A DNA stretch of 64,000 nt from SAR202 cluster bacterium. Its GTDB lineage: Bacteria > Chloroflexota > Dehalococcoidia > Lucifugimonadales > UBA2962. Position 1 is the stretch's first letter, and each line of letters starts with the position of its first letter. The translations under genes and the position numbers were made by a program. Below the pieces are notes generated by a model, which was not told the origin of the DNA, did no database searches, and worked only from the letters and a program-made list of their open reading frames with translations. The stretch spans positions 1-64,000 of the forward strand of contig VFGV01000010.1 of the NCBI GenBank assembly GCA_009392275.1, written 5' to 3'. Below, in pieces: positions 25,395-34,413 of the stretch.

Positions 25395-26041
25395 TAAGCC
25401 CTCAATGACGGATCAGATATAGAATATCTCTTTATCTTTTCATGTAGCTGCATGATTCCATATACCAAAGCATCTGGTCTTGGCGGGCACCCTGGCACAT
25501 AAACATCTACCGGAATAATGTGGTTGACTCCAGGCACAACACTATATGACTCATAGTATGGCCCTCCACTAGTAGCACAAACACCCATGGAAATAACCCA
25601 CCTGGGTTCAGCCATTTGCTTGTATACACGCTCTATAGCCGGAGCCATTTTCCATGTTACTGTACCCGCGACTATCATGAGGTCCGCTTGTCTTGGCGAC
25701 GCGCGAAAAACCTCCATTCCGAATCTAGCTAAATCGAATCTAGACATTGCACTTGCCATCATCTCAAAAGCACAACATGCTAATCCAAAGGATAAAGGCC
25801 ATACAGCTGATTTCCTTCCCCAGTTTATTAAGGCATCGACAGATGTTATAGCCAAATTTCGCTTTAAATCATCTGGCACTTCTATTAATGGCTCCTGTAA
25901 TGGAGCGTCACTAGAAGCTTTCAATCGATTTATGTAATCACCCTCTTTAGCATCTAACTGCCATGTTGCGGTATGCAAAGGAATTTGACCTTCTTGCAGA
26001 TCGAATTCGACCGATTGCTCTTCACTCGAAATTAAGTCCAT
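25394..26041 (-). CDS. nuoB: NADH-quinone oxidoreductase subunit B
   Basis: 215 aa. The [4Fe-4S] cluster N2 ligands are visible: the tandem Cys pair in [10 protein letters not shown], a Cys in [13 protein letters not shown], and [15 protein letters not shown]. The N-terminal 50 residues (acidic and polar) extend beyond the usual core. It transfers electrons from NuoI to quinone. It overlaps nuoA by 10 bases. Confidence 0.96.
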   Translation of the reverse strand: MDLISSEEQSVEFDLQEGQIPLHTATWQLDAKEGDYINRLKASSDAPLQEPLIEVPDDLKRNLAITSVDALINWGRKSAVWPLSFGLACCAFEMMASAMSRFDLARFGMEVFRASPRQADLMIVAGTVTWKMAPAIERVYKQMAEPRWVISMGVCATSGGPYYESYSVVPGVNHIIPVDVYVPGCPPRPDALVYGIMQLHEKIKRYSISDPSLRA

Positions 26042-26427
26042 TCCAGATCACCCTTCCGGTAAGCATAAAGCCATCCAACAACTAATATTGCAACAAATAC
26101 AACCATTTCAATCAACACAAATGCTCCAAATTTAGATGACATATACCCAAATTCCGATGCCCATGGAAATAAAAATACTACTTCAACATCGAAAACCACA
26201 AAAACCAGAGCTATTGCATAAAACCTACTATTAAATCCAGACCATCGTTTCGATAAAGTCTCAAACCCACATTCATATATAGATTTTTTTACTACATCTG
26301 GCTTGTTTGGCCGGATTCCTATAATAGACAAACTCGTAGATACTAATAGCATACCTACAGGTATGGCTACCGCTATCAAAGCGAAAATTGTTATAAGCCC
26401 GTAATGGCGAAAGTAGTCGTCCAGCAT
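26032..26427 (-). CDS. nuoA: NADH-quinone oxidoreductase subunit A
   Basis: 131 aa with three hydrophobic helices. [12 protein letters not shown] (the loop with the conserved Cys) and [15 protein letters not shown] are family signatures. First gene of the minus-strand operon. A good promoter lies about 40 bases upstream of the start. Confidence 0.94.
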   Translation of the reverse strand: MLDDYFRHYGLITIFALIAVAIPVGMLLVSTSLSIIGIRPNKPDVVKKSIYECGFETLSKRWSGFNSRFYAIALVFVVFDVEVVFLFPWASEFGYMSSKFGAFVLIEMVVFVAILVVGWLYAYRKGDLEWT

Positions 26428-26468
26428 ACCGCGTTTTTACCGTTTATATATAGTGTGAGCGTCTGGCT

Positions 26469-26498
26469 ACTATAGCACTATGGCAAAATTTTTGACAA
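26469..26498 (-). promoter_or_regulatory. promoter of the nuo operon
   Basis: Read on the minus strand, TTGTCA (26498-26493) and TATAGT (26474-26469) are separated by 18 bases, about 42 bases before the nuoA start. Both elements match the housekeeping consensus at five of six positions. Confidence 0.6.
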
Positions 26499-26534
26499 GT
26501 GAAAAAAAACACAATTATTGTATTCCTAAGTCAG

Positions 26535-26565
26535 ATTGACACTTTCTGAAAGTCAATGCTAGCAT
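26535..26565 (+). promoter_or_regulatory. candidate promoter for the polyprenyl synthase, with an inverted repeat
   Basis: TTGACA (26537-26542) and TAGCAT (26560-26565) have a 17-base spacer. The stretch 26535-26557 is an imperfect hairpin (ATTGACACTTTC against GAAAGTCAAT) that covers the -35 element, so a repressor could act here. The leader to the gene would be about 130 bases, with nothing else recognised in it. Confidence 0.4.
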
Positions 26566-26700
26566 TTTTGACTGAATCTGATTGTATTAACATCATCTGC
26601 TGTGACTGACTGTTCTTAAACCGCGATGATTTGCGAACTGTGAATACAGTCTAAACTTAACTATTCCCAGCATTTAAAACACAGAGACGAAAAACTTCAT

Positions 26701-27756
26701 ATGGTCGATCAATTACCATCTATATTTGATCAATACAAATCCTATATAAACTTCTATTTGAAGTCCGGATTGGATCAAAAAGCTGACTCGGAATTAAGCA
26801 GCTCTAAACGAAATTTATACAATATATTGAGCTATGGTATGGGTTGGACCGATCAGTCAGGCAGCCCAGTCAACATACCTGCTGGAAAGCTACTAAGGCC
26901 TACTTTATGTCTATTCGCTACTGAGGCATCTGGTGGAAAACGTGATAGAGCGATAAAAACTGCTGTCGCACTAGAATACATCCATAATTTCTCATTATTT
27001 CATGATGACATTCAAGATCAAGACGAGATACGCCATCACAGGCCTACTGTCTGGTTTGTTTGGGGCAAACCCAAGGCTATTACTGCCGGCAATGTACTCA
27101 GGTCAATTGCAGACGTAACTTTATCTGATTTACATAATTCAAACATCGAAGACACTGATGCTGTAAAAATAAGCACTGCTATGACAACTGGTTATCTGGA
27201 AATGATAGAAGGTCAATTTATGGACCTGTCTTACGAAAGCAGGCATGACATAACCGTTCAAGAATACTTAGATATGATCAGTCATAAAACAGGTGCTCTT
27301 ATACGATGCTCAATGGAGCTGGGAGCACATATCGGTTCAGGAAATACTGAAGTCATAAGATCATTTAGAGAATCCGGAAGAGCTTTAGGGTACCTATTTC
27401 AAATCACTGACGACGTACTAGGCATTTGGGGTGATAAAGAAAAAACAGGCAAACCTGTTGGCCAAGATATTGCTAGGAAGAAAAATTCTCTGCCAGTCGT
27501 TCATGCATTGTCTAACGCCGACAAAAAACAATCATCAGTGTTGAAAAATATTTATTGCAAACAGAAACTAGATGATAATGATGTGGATTCGGTGCTTAAA
27601 ATCATGGACTCTTTAGGTACAAAAATTTACATAAAGAGCTTGGTGGATGCATATTCCGAATCAGCACTACAATCATTTTCATTAGCAAAGGTTGATAGTA
27701 AATTTGAAGCAAGTTTTGAAGAATTGGTTCAATTTTTGTCAACAAGGAACCATTAA
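26701..27756 (+). CDS. polyprenyl (trans-isoprenyl) diphosphate synthase
   Basis: 351 aa. The first aspartate-rich motif is in LFHDDIQDQDE, followed by RHHRPTVWFVWG; the second motif region reads QITDDVLGIWGD. These bind the Mg2+-diphosphate of the allylic substrate and of isopentenyl diphosphate. Product length (farnesyl, geranylgeranyl or longer) cannot be read reliably. Its position at the head of the hopanoid cluster suggests it makes farnesyl diphosphate for squalene synthesis, but a longer-chain quinone tail is also possible. Confidence 0.9.
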   Translation: MVDQLPSIFDQYKSYINFYLKSGLDQKADSELSSSKRNLYNILSYGMGWTDQSGSPVNIPAGKLLRPTLCLFATEASGGKRDRAIKTAVALEYIHNFSLFHDDIQDQDEIRHHRPTVWFVWGKPKAITAGNVLRSIADVTLSDLHNSNIEDTDAVKISTAMTTGYLEMIEGQFMDLSYESRHDITVQEYLDMISHKTGALIRCSMELGAHIGSGNTEVIRSFRESGRALGYLFQITDDVLGIWGDKEKTGKPVGQDIARKKNSLPVVHALSNADKKQSSVLKNIYCKQKLDDNDVDSVLKIMDSLGTKIYIKSLVDAYSESALQSFSLAKVDSKFEASFEELVQFLSTRNH

Positions 27757-27898
27757 AAAACGTGTTGAATTATAAATTCCAAGTTATTATATTGTCTAAT
27801 TGCGAATTTGTAGCACAATATTATTCAAAAATTTAATATCAGTGAAATAAATAAATCGACAGTGTAGGCTGTAAAAAAAACGTTGAGGATGAAATAAA

Positions 27899-28927
27899 AT
27901 GTCAAGACCTATTGAACTAGCCCTAAGACTTAGCTGGTACATGATTAAAAATCGTTACCTAATGGGTAAGAAAAGGTATCCTTTGGTTACTATGCTCGAA
28001 CCATTAGAGGCTTGCAACTTAGCCTGTGAAGGATGCGGCAGGATTCGAGAATATGAATCGGTAATAGACCGATTAATGACCGTAGACCAATGTTTAAACG
28101 CCGTAAATGAGTCAGATGCCCCTATTGTCTCGATCGCGGGCGGCGAACCTACAATGCACCCTAATATAGATGAAATTGTAGCTAAAATAATTGAGCAGAA
28201 ACGATTTGTCTATATGTGTACCAATGCCCTACTAATGGAAAGGGTAATGAAAAAGATACCTCCATCAAAATATTTCTGTTTTGTAGTCCACATGGATGGT
28301 ATGGAAGAGGCTCATGACATATCAGTATACCGAAAAGGTGTATGGAAAATAGCTACTCGTGCAATGAAAGTAGCAATAGAAAATGGATATAGAGTGACTT
28401 CAAATACCACTATATTTAATGGCGTGGATGAACAGGACATGCTCGAAATGTTCAAAATGCTCACTGACATGGGAGTTGAGGGATGTATGGTATCTCCTGG
28501 TTATCAATTCGATTCTGTACCAAATCAAGATTTGTTTATATCCCGCAAAAAGGCTCGCAATGTATTTACTCGGATATTAGACCCTAAACATGGCATACGT
28601 TTTTACAACAATCCACTTTATCTAGATTTTTTAAGAGGCGAAAAAGAATACAATTGTACTGCTTGGTCTAACCCAACCTATACGGTGTCCGGCTGGAGAG
28701 AGCCCTGTTACTTACTAGGTGATAGACATACCGAAAATTTCAAGGAACTGATGTCCGAAGATCTATGGGAAAAATATGGGCCAGGCAAAGATCCAAGATG
28801 TGCAAATTGCTTAATGCACTGTGGGTTTGAGTCAGCATCTATATATGATGCAATCGATAACCCTGTTGCGGCAGCTAAAATGGTTGTTGGCGGTGCAATA
28901 ACTAAAAGTGGAGTTGGCGCAGGATAG
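27899..28927 (+). CDS. hpnH: hopanoid radical SAM protein HpnH (adenosylhopane synthase)
   Basis: 342 aa. The radical SAM cluster motif is CNLACEGC (Cys39, Cys43, Cys46), and SIAGGEPTMHP is the SAM-binding GGE. VVHMDGMEEAHD and a C-terminal cysteine group (CANCLMHCGFE) match HpnH. It adds 5'-deoxyadenosine to hopene (diploptene), the first step to extended C35 hopanoids. GAGGA precedes the ATG. Its stop and the GTG of hpnG share one base (TAGTG). Confidence 0.93.
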   Translation: MSRPIELALRLSWYMIKNRYLMGKKRYPLVTMLEPLEACNLACEGCGRIREYESVIDRLMTVDQCLNAVNESDAPIVSIAGGEPTMHPNIDEIVAKIIEQKRFVYMCTNALLMERVMKKIPPSKYFCFVVHMDGMEEAHDISVYRKGVWKIATRAMKVAIENGYRVTSNTTIFNGVDEQDMLEMFKMLTDMGVEGCMVSPGYQFDSVPNQDLFISRKKARNVFTRILDPKHGIRFYNNPLYLDFLRGEKEYNCTAWSNPTYTVSGWREPCYLLGDRHTENFKELMSEDLWEKYGPGKDPRCANCLMHCGFESASIYDAIDNPVAAAKMVVGGAITKSGVGAG

Positions 28928-29724
28928 TGATTGGAGTTGTGGTAGCCATTAGGGAAGAACTTACGGATTTCTTCTCTGAAAACGAATTTGTCCCTGATAA
29001 ATTGTATTCCAATGATCAAACAATTTACACATCTGCCCTGATATCTAATGTGGCGTTGATAGAGAGCGGAATGGGCAAAACGAACGCCATAAATGCTACA
29101 AATAAATTAATTAATCTCCTTCAACCAGGTTTAATAATATCTGCAGGCTTTGCTGGATCAGTTAAACGACAGGTGATGCCAGGCACTTCATATTTATGCG
29201 ATAACCTGTGGTCAATTCAAGGTTCACCAGCCTTCTGGTCAAAAGAGATAGCTGAACGTACTAATGTTATGGACGAAAACAGAGCAGTTACTTTTAATAA
29301 ATTCATTAGTGATTCTGATTTGAAAATACAACTGGGCTCGTGTATGACAGTAGATCAATTTATCTACAATCATGACTTAAAAACATGGATTGGAAATAAC
29401 TTTTCTGTCGACGTCATAGACATGGAAAGCTATTGGGTTAGTCAAACCGCAATGGAGAACAATGTAGAATCTGCAGTCATTAGGGTAGTTTTAGATCCAA
29501 TGGAGCAAAAGTTACCGCCTTTTATAGTCGAAGCAGCTAATAACAAAAGGTCCCGAACTTTGATTAGTGGATTAAAGCATATTGCTGCCAACCCAGGTGA
29601 CTTAAAAAAGATCCTCCAAATATCGATCCAAGTCAAAAAGTCTAGAAGGATTCTTGGTTCTACTCTACAGGCGCTTATCGAATCAGATATTTTGCCTATG
29701 AGTGAAACTGTTAATATGGCTTAG
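28927..29724 (+). CDS. hpnG: hopanoid-associated nucleoside phosphorylase HpnG
   Basis: 265 aa, PNP/UDP phosphorylase fold. ESGMGKTNAINATNKLI, ISAGFAGSVKRQVMPG and VIDMESYWVSQTA are the substrate-binding blocks, the last with the Met-Glu that contacts ribose. In the hopanoid pathway HpnG removes adenine from adenosylhopane to give a ribosyl-hopane. Starts with GTG overlapping hpnH and ends 6 bases before shc, so coupling is strong. A general nucleosidase role is the alternative. Confidence 0.87.
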   Translation: MIGVVVAIREELTDFFSENEFVPDKLYSNDQTIYTSALISNVALIESGMGKTNAINATNKLINLLQPGLIISAGFAGSVKRQVMPGTSYLCDNLWSIQGSPAFWSKEIAERTNVMDENRAVTFNKFISDSDLKIQLGSCMTVDQFIYNHDLKTWIGNNFSVDVIDMESYWVSQTAMENNVESAVIRVVLDPMEQKLPPFIVEAANNKRSRTLISGLKHIAANPGDLKKILQISIQVKKSRRILGSTLQALIESDILPMSETVNMA

Positions 29725-29730
29725 CGAATT

Positions 29731-31752
29731 ATGGAAACACTCGATTCACAACAATTTAACAAAGACCTCAAAACCGCCATTAAGAGAACCCAGGATTATC
29801 TTTTTAAAGAACAATACAGTGAAGGTTTCTGGTGGGGTGAACTTGAGTCAAACCCAACGATGGAAGCAGAGTTCTTGTTACTTCATTACTTTTTAGGAAT
29901 ACGAGATGAAGAAAAATTTGTTAAGTTAAGTAATCATATAAAGAGCCAACAACGCGACGACGGCACATGGGGTCAATATTATGGAGCTCCAGGAGATCTA
30001 TCCACATCTGTAGAGTGTTACCTGGCTCTTAAGATCGCAGGGTATTCCGAAACTGCCCCCTCCATGATAAAAGCAAAAGATTTTATAGTTAGTAAAGGAG
30101 GGATAGAGAAAACTAGAGTATTTACAAAAATTTGGCTTTCATTAGTTGATCAGTGGAAATGGAAGGGTGTCCCAATAATGCCAGCAGAGTTGATTTTGCT
30201 GCCTAATTGGTCACCAATTAACATATATGAGTTTTCTAGCTGGGCAAGGTCAACAATAGTTCCGCTATTGATACTTATGGATAAAAAACCGGTACAGCCA
30301 CTACCTGCGAATCTTAGAGTAGATGAGCTTTTCTGCAATGGAGCAGACAATGTAGATTACTCAGTTAAATCCCCTTCTAATCAAATCGGTTGGGAAACCT
30401 TCTTTTACGCGACAGATCAAGTTTTAAGACTATTAGACAAACTGCCGATTAAACCCACCCGAGATTTAGCTTTGAAAAAAAGTGAGCAATGGATACTCGA
30501 ACATCAAGAGGCTGATGGAAGTTGGGGTGGCATCCAACCCCCTTGGGTTTATTCCATTATGGCTTTGTATGCCGCTGGGTATGAATTAGATCATCCTGTT
30601 ATTGCAAAAGCTTTGAATGGATTCAAGGCTTTTGCAATAGAAGACGAGCATAGTTTAAGAGTTCAAGCTTGCGTGTCTCCAATCTGGGATACTGGACTAG
30701 CAATCATCTCTCTCTTAGATTCAGGGATTAAAGCCGATGATGACAGAGTCCAAAAGGCGGGACAGTGGTTGATCAACAAGCAAATCAAAAGCGACGGCGA
30801 TTGGCAAATTAAAGCCAATAATGTGCGATCGGGTGGATGGGCGTTCGAATTTGAAAATGAGCATTACCCTGATATAGATGATGCTGCCGTGGTAGCAACC
30901 GCGTTACATAAAATTGCTCTAACAGATGAATATGGCGGACTGGACAGGAAATCTAAATCTATAAAAAGGTGTGTTCAATGGATTGAAGGCATGCAAAGCA
31001 AAAATGGAGGTTGGGCATCATTCGACAAAGACAATATGCGCTCTTTTATAGCTAGAATACCATTTTCTGATTTTGGAGAAACAATTGACCCTCCTAGTGT
31101 AGATGTAACAGCCCATGTACTTGAATTACTTGGTACTTTAGATGCAAAAAAGTATGACCAAGTTATAAAAAAAGCTTTAGATTATGTGCTTCTGGAGCAA
31201 GAACAAGATGGTTCATGGTTCGGCAGGTGGGGAGTTAACTATATCTATGGTATTGGATCGGTACTACCAGCCTTAAGGGCGATAGGTATTGATCCAAGCC
31301 ATGAAGCAATGATTAAAGCAACTAGATGGCTAGAAGAACATCAAAATGAAGATGGCGGTTGGGGAGAAACTCCTGCATCCTATGTAGATCCCTCTCTACA
31401 TGGTAAAGGACCCAGTACCGCTTCTCAAACTGCTTGGTCACTAATATCGCTTATTGCTGCAGATAAAGGCGATAGTCCTGAAGTATTACAAGGAGTAAAC
31501 TATCTATTATCAACTCAAAATGAAGATGGTTCATGGGACGAGCCTGAATTTACTGGGACAGGCTTTCCTGGATATGGAATTGGAATGAGACCAGATATTT
31601 CAGAGAAAGATAACTCAAAAGATCAAGACATTGCTTTGCCAGCAGGTTTTATGATTAATTATCATATGTATAGAATATACTGGCCATTATGTGCATTAGG
31701 GCGATTTAAGTCTTGGAGTATTAACAGCGGGAGACATATTTCGCTGAAATGA
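29731..31752 (+). CDS. shc: squalene-hopene cyclase
   Basis: 673 aa. The protonating motif DxDD is present as Asp381-Ile-Asp383-Asp384 followed by AA, where most cyclases read DDTA. Several QW repeats are visible (QQRDDGTWG, HQEADGSWGG, QSKNGGWASF, HQNEDGGWGE, QNEDGSWDE). The N-terminal WWGELESNPTMEAEF and the SPIWDTGLA segment (317-323) are family signatures. It cyclises squalene to hopene/hopanol at the membrane. Full length for the family (about 630-680 aa). Confidence 0.96.
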   Translation: METLDSQQFNKDLKTAIKRTQDYLFKEQYSEGFWWGELESNPTMEAEFLLLHYFLGIRDEEKFVKLSNHIKSQQRDDGTWGQYYGAPGDLSTSVECYLALKIAGYSETAPSMIKAKDFIVSKGGIEKTRVFTKIWLSLVDQWKWKGVPIMPAELILLPNWSPINIYEFSSWARSTIVPLLILMDKKPVQPLPANLRVDELFCNGADNVDYSVKSPSNQIGWETFFYATDQVLRLLDKLPIKPTRDLALKKSEQWILEHQEADGSWGGIQPPWVYSIMALYAAGYELDHPVIAKALNGFKAFAIEDEHSLRVQACVSPIWDTGLAIISLLDSGIKADDDRVQKAGQWLINKQIKSDGDWQIKANNVRSGGWAFEFENEHYPDIDDAAVVATALHKIALTDEYGGLDRKSKSIKRCVQWIEGMQSKNGGWASFDKDNMRSFIARIPFSDFGETIDPPSVDVTAHVLELLGTLDAKKYDQVIKKALDYVLLEQEQDGSWFGRWGVNYIYGIGSVLPALRAIGIDPSHEAMIKATRWLEEHQNEDGGWGETPASYVDPSLHGKGPSTASQTAWSLISLIAADKGDSPEVLQGVNYLLSTQNEDGSWDEPEFTGTGFPGYGIGMRPDISEKDNSKDQDIALPAGFMINYHMYRIYWPLCALGRFKSWSINSGRHISLK

Positions 31753-31922
31753 GAACCATTCTCAACAAAAATGTTAATAAGATACCAAACATACCTCGTT
31801 ACACTATGTAAAAATATTGAAACAATTAGCAAAAATATGTTAGGGTTCAACCTTTTAAAGACAAGGATGAATCCCTTAAAATGGTCCCACTTTAAGTTAT
31901 ATACTTGGGGAATTAAAAGATA

Positions 31923-32414
31923 ATGAATACTGAAATGAAAGTTGAAAAAGCTACATTCAATACTAACTTTACAGTCTTGAAAGTAGAAACCTCCGGTTCA
32001 CCTAAATTTTTTGATATAACTGATCAAGTAACAGAACTTGTAGATGCATCTAAAATTAACAATGGGTTGGTTTGTGTATTCTCGCAACACACTACAGCAG
32101 CAGTTGTTATACAAGAAGATGAACCATTATTAATGACAGACTTATCTTCTTTTATAGAACGATTAGCCCCAAAGGATGCTCACTATAGGCACAACGACTT
32201 TAACGTAAGAACCGTACACATGCATGAAGATGAATGCCCAAACGGCCATTCTCATTGTCAAAATTTGGTATTAGGCACCAGTGAGTCAATACCAATAGTT
32301 CAAGGTAAAATGATCTTAGGTCAATGGCAAAGAATTTTTGTAATCGAATTGGATGCTGATAAAGCAAATCAAATATCGCACAGAAATATAGCAGTTCAAA
32401 TTATGGGAATTTAA
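31923..32414 (+). CDS. yjbQ: YjbQ family protein (UPF0047)
   Basis: 163 aa. The conserved blocks are VFSQHTTAAVVIQEDEPLL, YRHNDFNVRTVHMHEDECPNGHSHC (here in part) and LGQWQRIFVIELD. The histidines and acidic residues form the metal site of this UPF0047 fold. Some members have thiamine-phosphate synthase side activity; the real role is unsettled. It sits 170 bases after shc and 103 before the squalene-type synthase. The 170-base gap holds AT-rich sequence with a GGGG site before the ATG and nothing else clear. Confidence 0.9.
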   Translation: MNTEMKVEKATFNTNFTVLKVETSGSPKFFDITDQVTELVDASKINNGLVCVFSQHTTAAVVIQEDEPLLMTDLSSFIERLAPKDAHYRHNDFNVRTVHMHEDECPNGHSHCQNLVLGTSESIPIVQGKMILGQWQRIFVIELDADKANQISHRNIAVQIMGI

Positions 32415-32517
32415 AGTTCTGATAAATTTTAACGCAAAACTAATCTGGCAAGATTCTGCATAAAAATAAACGCATATCTGAGTTACCAAACCCATAATTA
32501 TTTATTGGTTTAATTCA

Positions 32518-33396
32518 ATGGAAGACTATCTCCAAGATTCATATGACACATGCACTCAGATTACTAAGTCTGAGGCAAAAAATTTCTATTATGCTTTTGT
32601 AACCTTACCAACTAAAAAACGTATAGCCATATATGCTGTATATGCATTTGCTCGATATTGCGATGATATTTCAGACGACCCTGAAACTATGAATCGTTCA
32701 GAAAAATTTTTGTATATTAGACAAGAGCTTGCTGAAAGCTTAGATGGTAAATTAACAAAAAACCCCATCATGCCAGCCTTGATGGATACAATTAATAAAT
32801 TCCAGATACCAAATAGTTATTTTTATAGTCTAATTGATGGTGTAGAGATGGATTTAATAAAGTCACGATTTTCCAGCTTCCAGGAGCTTAAAGATTACTG
32901 CTACAAAGTAGCATCCATCGTGGGGTTAATAAGCATACATATATTTGGATACAAAGACCCGCAGGCAAACCAATATGCCATTGACTTAGGAATTGCAATG
33001 CAACTAACCAACATCATGCGTGATCTGCAAGAGGATGCTGATCGCGATCGTATTTACCTACCGCAAGATGAAATGAACCAATTTGGATATAAAGAAGCTG
33101 ATCTCTTAGCCGGAGTTATAAATGATAATTTCACGCAACTAATGCAATTTCAAGTTCAAAGAGCTCGATCGTACTTTGATTCCGGTATTAAACTATTGGA
33201 TTTTCTACAAGATGATGCAATAGGATGCACTTCTATATTGCATAGATTATACTCTCGAATATTAGATAGGATCGAAGAAAATGCGTACGATGTTTTTTCT
33301 AACCGTGCCTCTTTAACAAGTTTTGAAAAAATAACTATTATGGCAAGATTTTTTCTGATGTCGATTATCAATAAAATAAACCCACTAAAGCAGTGA
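32518..33396 (+). CDS. squalene/phytoene synthase family protein
   Basis: 292 aa. The two Asp-rich motifs are present: FARYCDDISDDP (about 48-60) and NIMRDLQEDADRDRIYLPQDEM (about 162-183, given in part), along with YCYKVASIVGL. They bind two prenyl diphosphates. Placement beside shc implies a squalene-type product. The HpnCDE route uses two such synthases plus a flavoprotein HpnE; only one is present here and no HpnE, so it is either a one-enzyme squalene synthase or the partners lie elsewhere. Phytoene synthesis is the alternative. Confidence 0.9.
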   Translation: MEDYLQDSYDTCTQITKSEAKNFYYAFVTLPTKKRIAIYAVYAFARYCDDISDDPETMNRSEKFLYIRQELAESLDGKLTKNPIMPALMDTINKFQIPNSYFYSLIDGVEMDLIKSRFSSFQELKDYCYKVASIVGLISIHIFGYKDPQANQYAIDLGIAMQLTNIMRDLQEDADRDRIYLPQDEMNQFGYKEADLLAGVINDNFTQLMQFQVQRARSYFDSGIKLLDFLQDDAIGCTSILHRLYSRILDRIEENAYDVFSNRASLTSFEKITIMARFFLMSIINKINPLKQ

Positions 33397-34403
33397 TAGA
33401 TAACCTTACTATGTCTAAGCCGCACATACTTATACTTGCACCATTTTCGCAAAAATATATAACAGATTTAAGTTCCCGTTTCGATATAACTCATTCCAGC
33501 TGGCTTGAAACTATGAAGTTAAGAGATCCAGATGAAATGGCTATCCTCATTAATCAAAATGACTCAATTGCCGTTGTAATAGAATCGGATTTTATATTTG
33601 AAGAAACACTCGACCAAGTAGAGTCACTCAAGTTTATCGGAATATGTAGATCTGCTATCAATCATGTTGACATTGATGCGGCCACTAAACATCGAATTAC
33701 AGTTGTAAACTCTCCAGCTCGAAACGCGAGAGCCGTCGCCGAATACGTGTTATCTGTAATATTGGATATTGCCAGAAAAACTACTGCTGCTAACAATTAT
33801 GTTCATTCAGGAATGTGGAACAACCCTATTGATGCATACATTGAATTCAGAGGCACAGAGCTTAAAGGAAAAACATTGGGTTTGCTCGGAATCGGAGGTA
33901 TTGGACGAGAAATTGCGAAACTAATGTATAAACTCGACATGAAAATATTAGCACACGATCCTTATGTACAAGATGCACCAGAGTATGTCGAACTCACCAA
34001 TATCGACAAATTACTGGCCTCTTCAGACTTCCTGGCAACTGTCGCTCCTCTAAATGAAGAAACAATGGGTTTCCTCAATGCCAAAAGATTATCGCTAATG
34101 AAAAAGGGCTCGGCATTAATAACAGTTTCTGGTGTATCAATAGTTGATCAAACAGCGTTATTAAAATCAATTGACTCTGGTCATTTATCAGGAGCAGCGA
34201 TTGACGTATTCGACACCCACCCTGTTGCTCCAGATAGCCCATTACTTTCAAGTGACTCTATAATTTTGACACCTCATATAGGGGGTGCTACTTACGAAAC
34301 CATAGATCGGTATTCAAGGATGGTAGCAAAAGACCTACTACTTTTTACAGAAAATACAACACCAATAAATATTGTAAACCCAGAGGTCCAGAATCATATC
34401 TAA
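33393..34403 (+). CDS. D-isomer-specific 2-hydroxyacid dehydrogenase
   Basis: 336 aa if the GTG overlapping the previous stop is used; an ATG 18 bases on (33411, MSKPHILILAPF) is equally possible. The NAD-binding motif is LGLLGIGGIGREIA, preceded by NARAVAEYVLSVILDIAR, and the catalytic histidine is in LTPHIGGATYET. It belongs to the phosphoglycerate/hydroxypyruvate dehydrogenase branch. It begins the five-gene carbohydrate cluster, followed 10 bases later by the FGGY kinase. Probable substrate: a 2-keto or 2-hydroxy sugar acid. It could instead be a SerA paralog. Confidence 0.85.
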   Translation: MIDNLTMSKPHILILAPFSQKYITDLSSRFDITHSSWLETMKLRDPDEMAILINQNDSIAVVIESDFIFEETLDQVESLKFIGICRSAINHVDIDAATKHRITVVNSPARNARAVAEYVLSVILDIARKTTAANNYVHSGMWNNPIDAYIEFRGTELKGKTLGLLGIGGIGREIAKLMYKLDMKILAHDPYVQDAPEYVELTNIDKLLASSDFLATVAPLNEETMGFLNAKRLSLMKKGSALITVSGVSIVDQTALLKSIDSGHLSGAAIDVFDTHPVAPDSPLLSSDSIILTPHIGGATYETIDRYSRMVAKDLLLFTENTTPINIVNPEVQNHI

Positions 34404-34413
34404 TTTCTATGTA

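Noticed and set aside
31779-31922. 47-codon ORF on the plus strand between shc and yjbQ, ending one base before the yjbQ start
   Set aside because: It lacks a ribosome site, the composition is that of AT-rich spacer, and no hydrophobic or domain pattern is seen. Its closeness to yjbQ is the only point in its favour.
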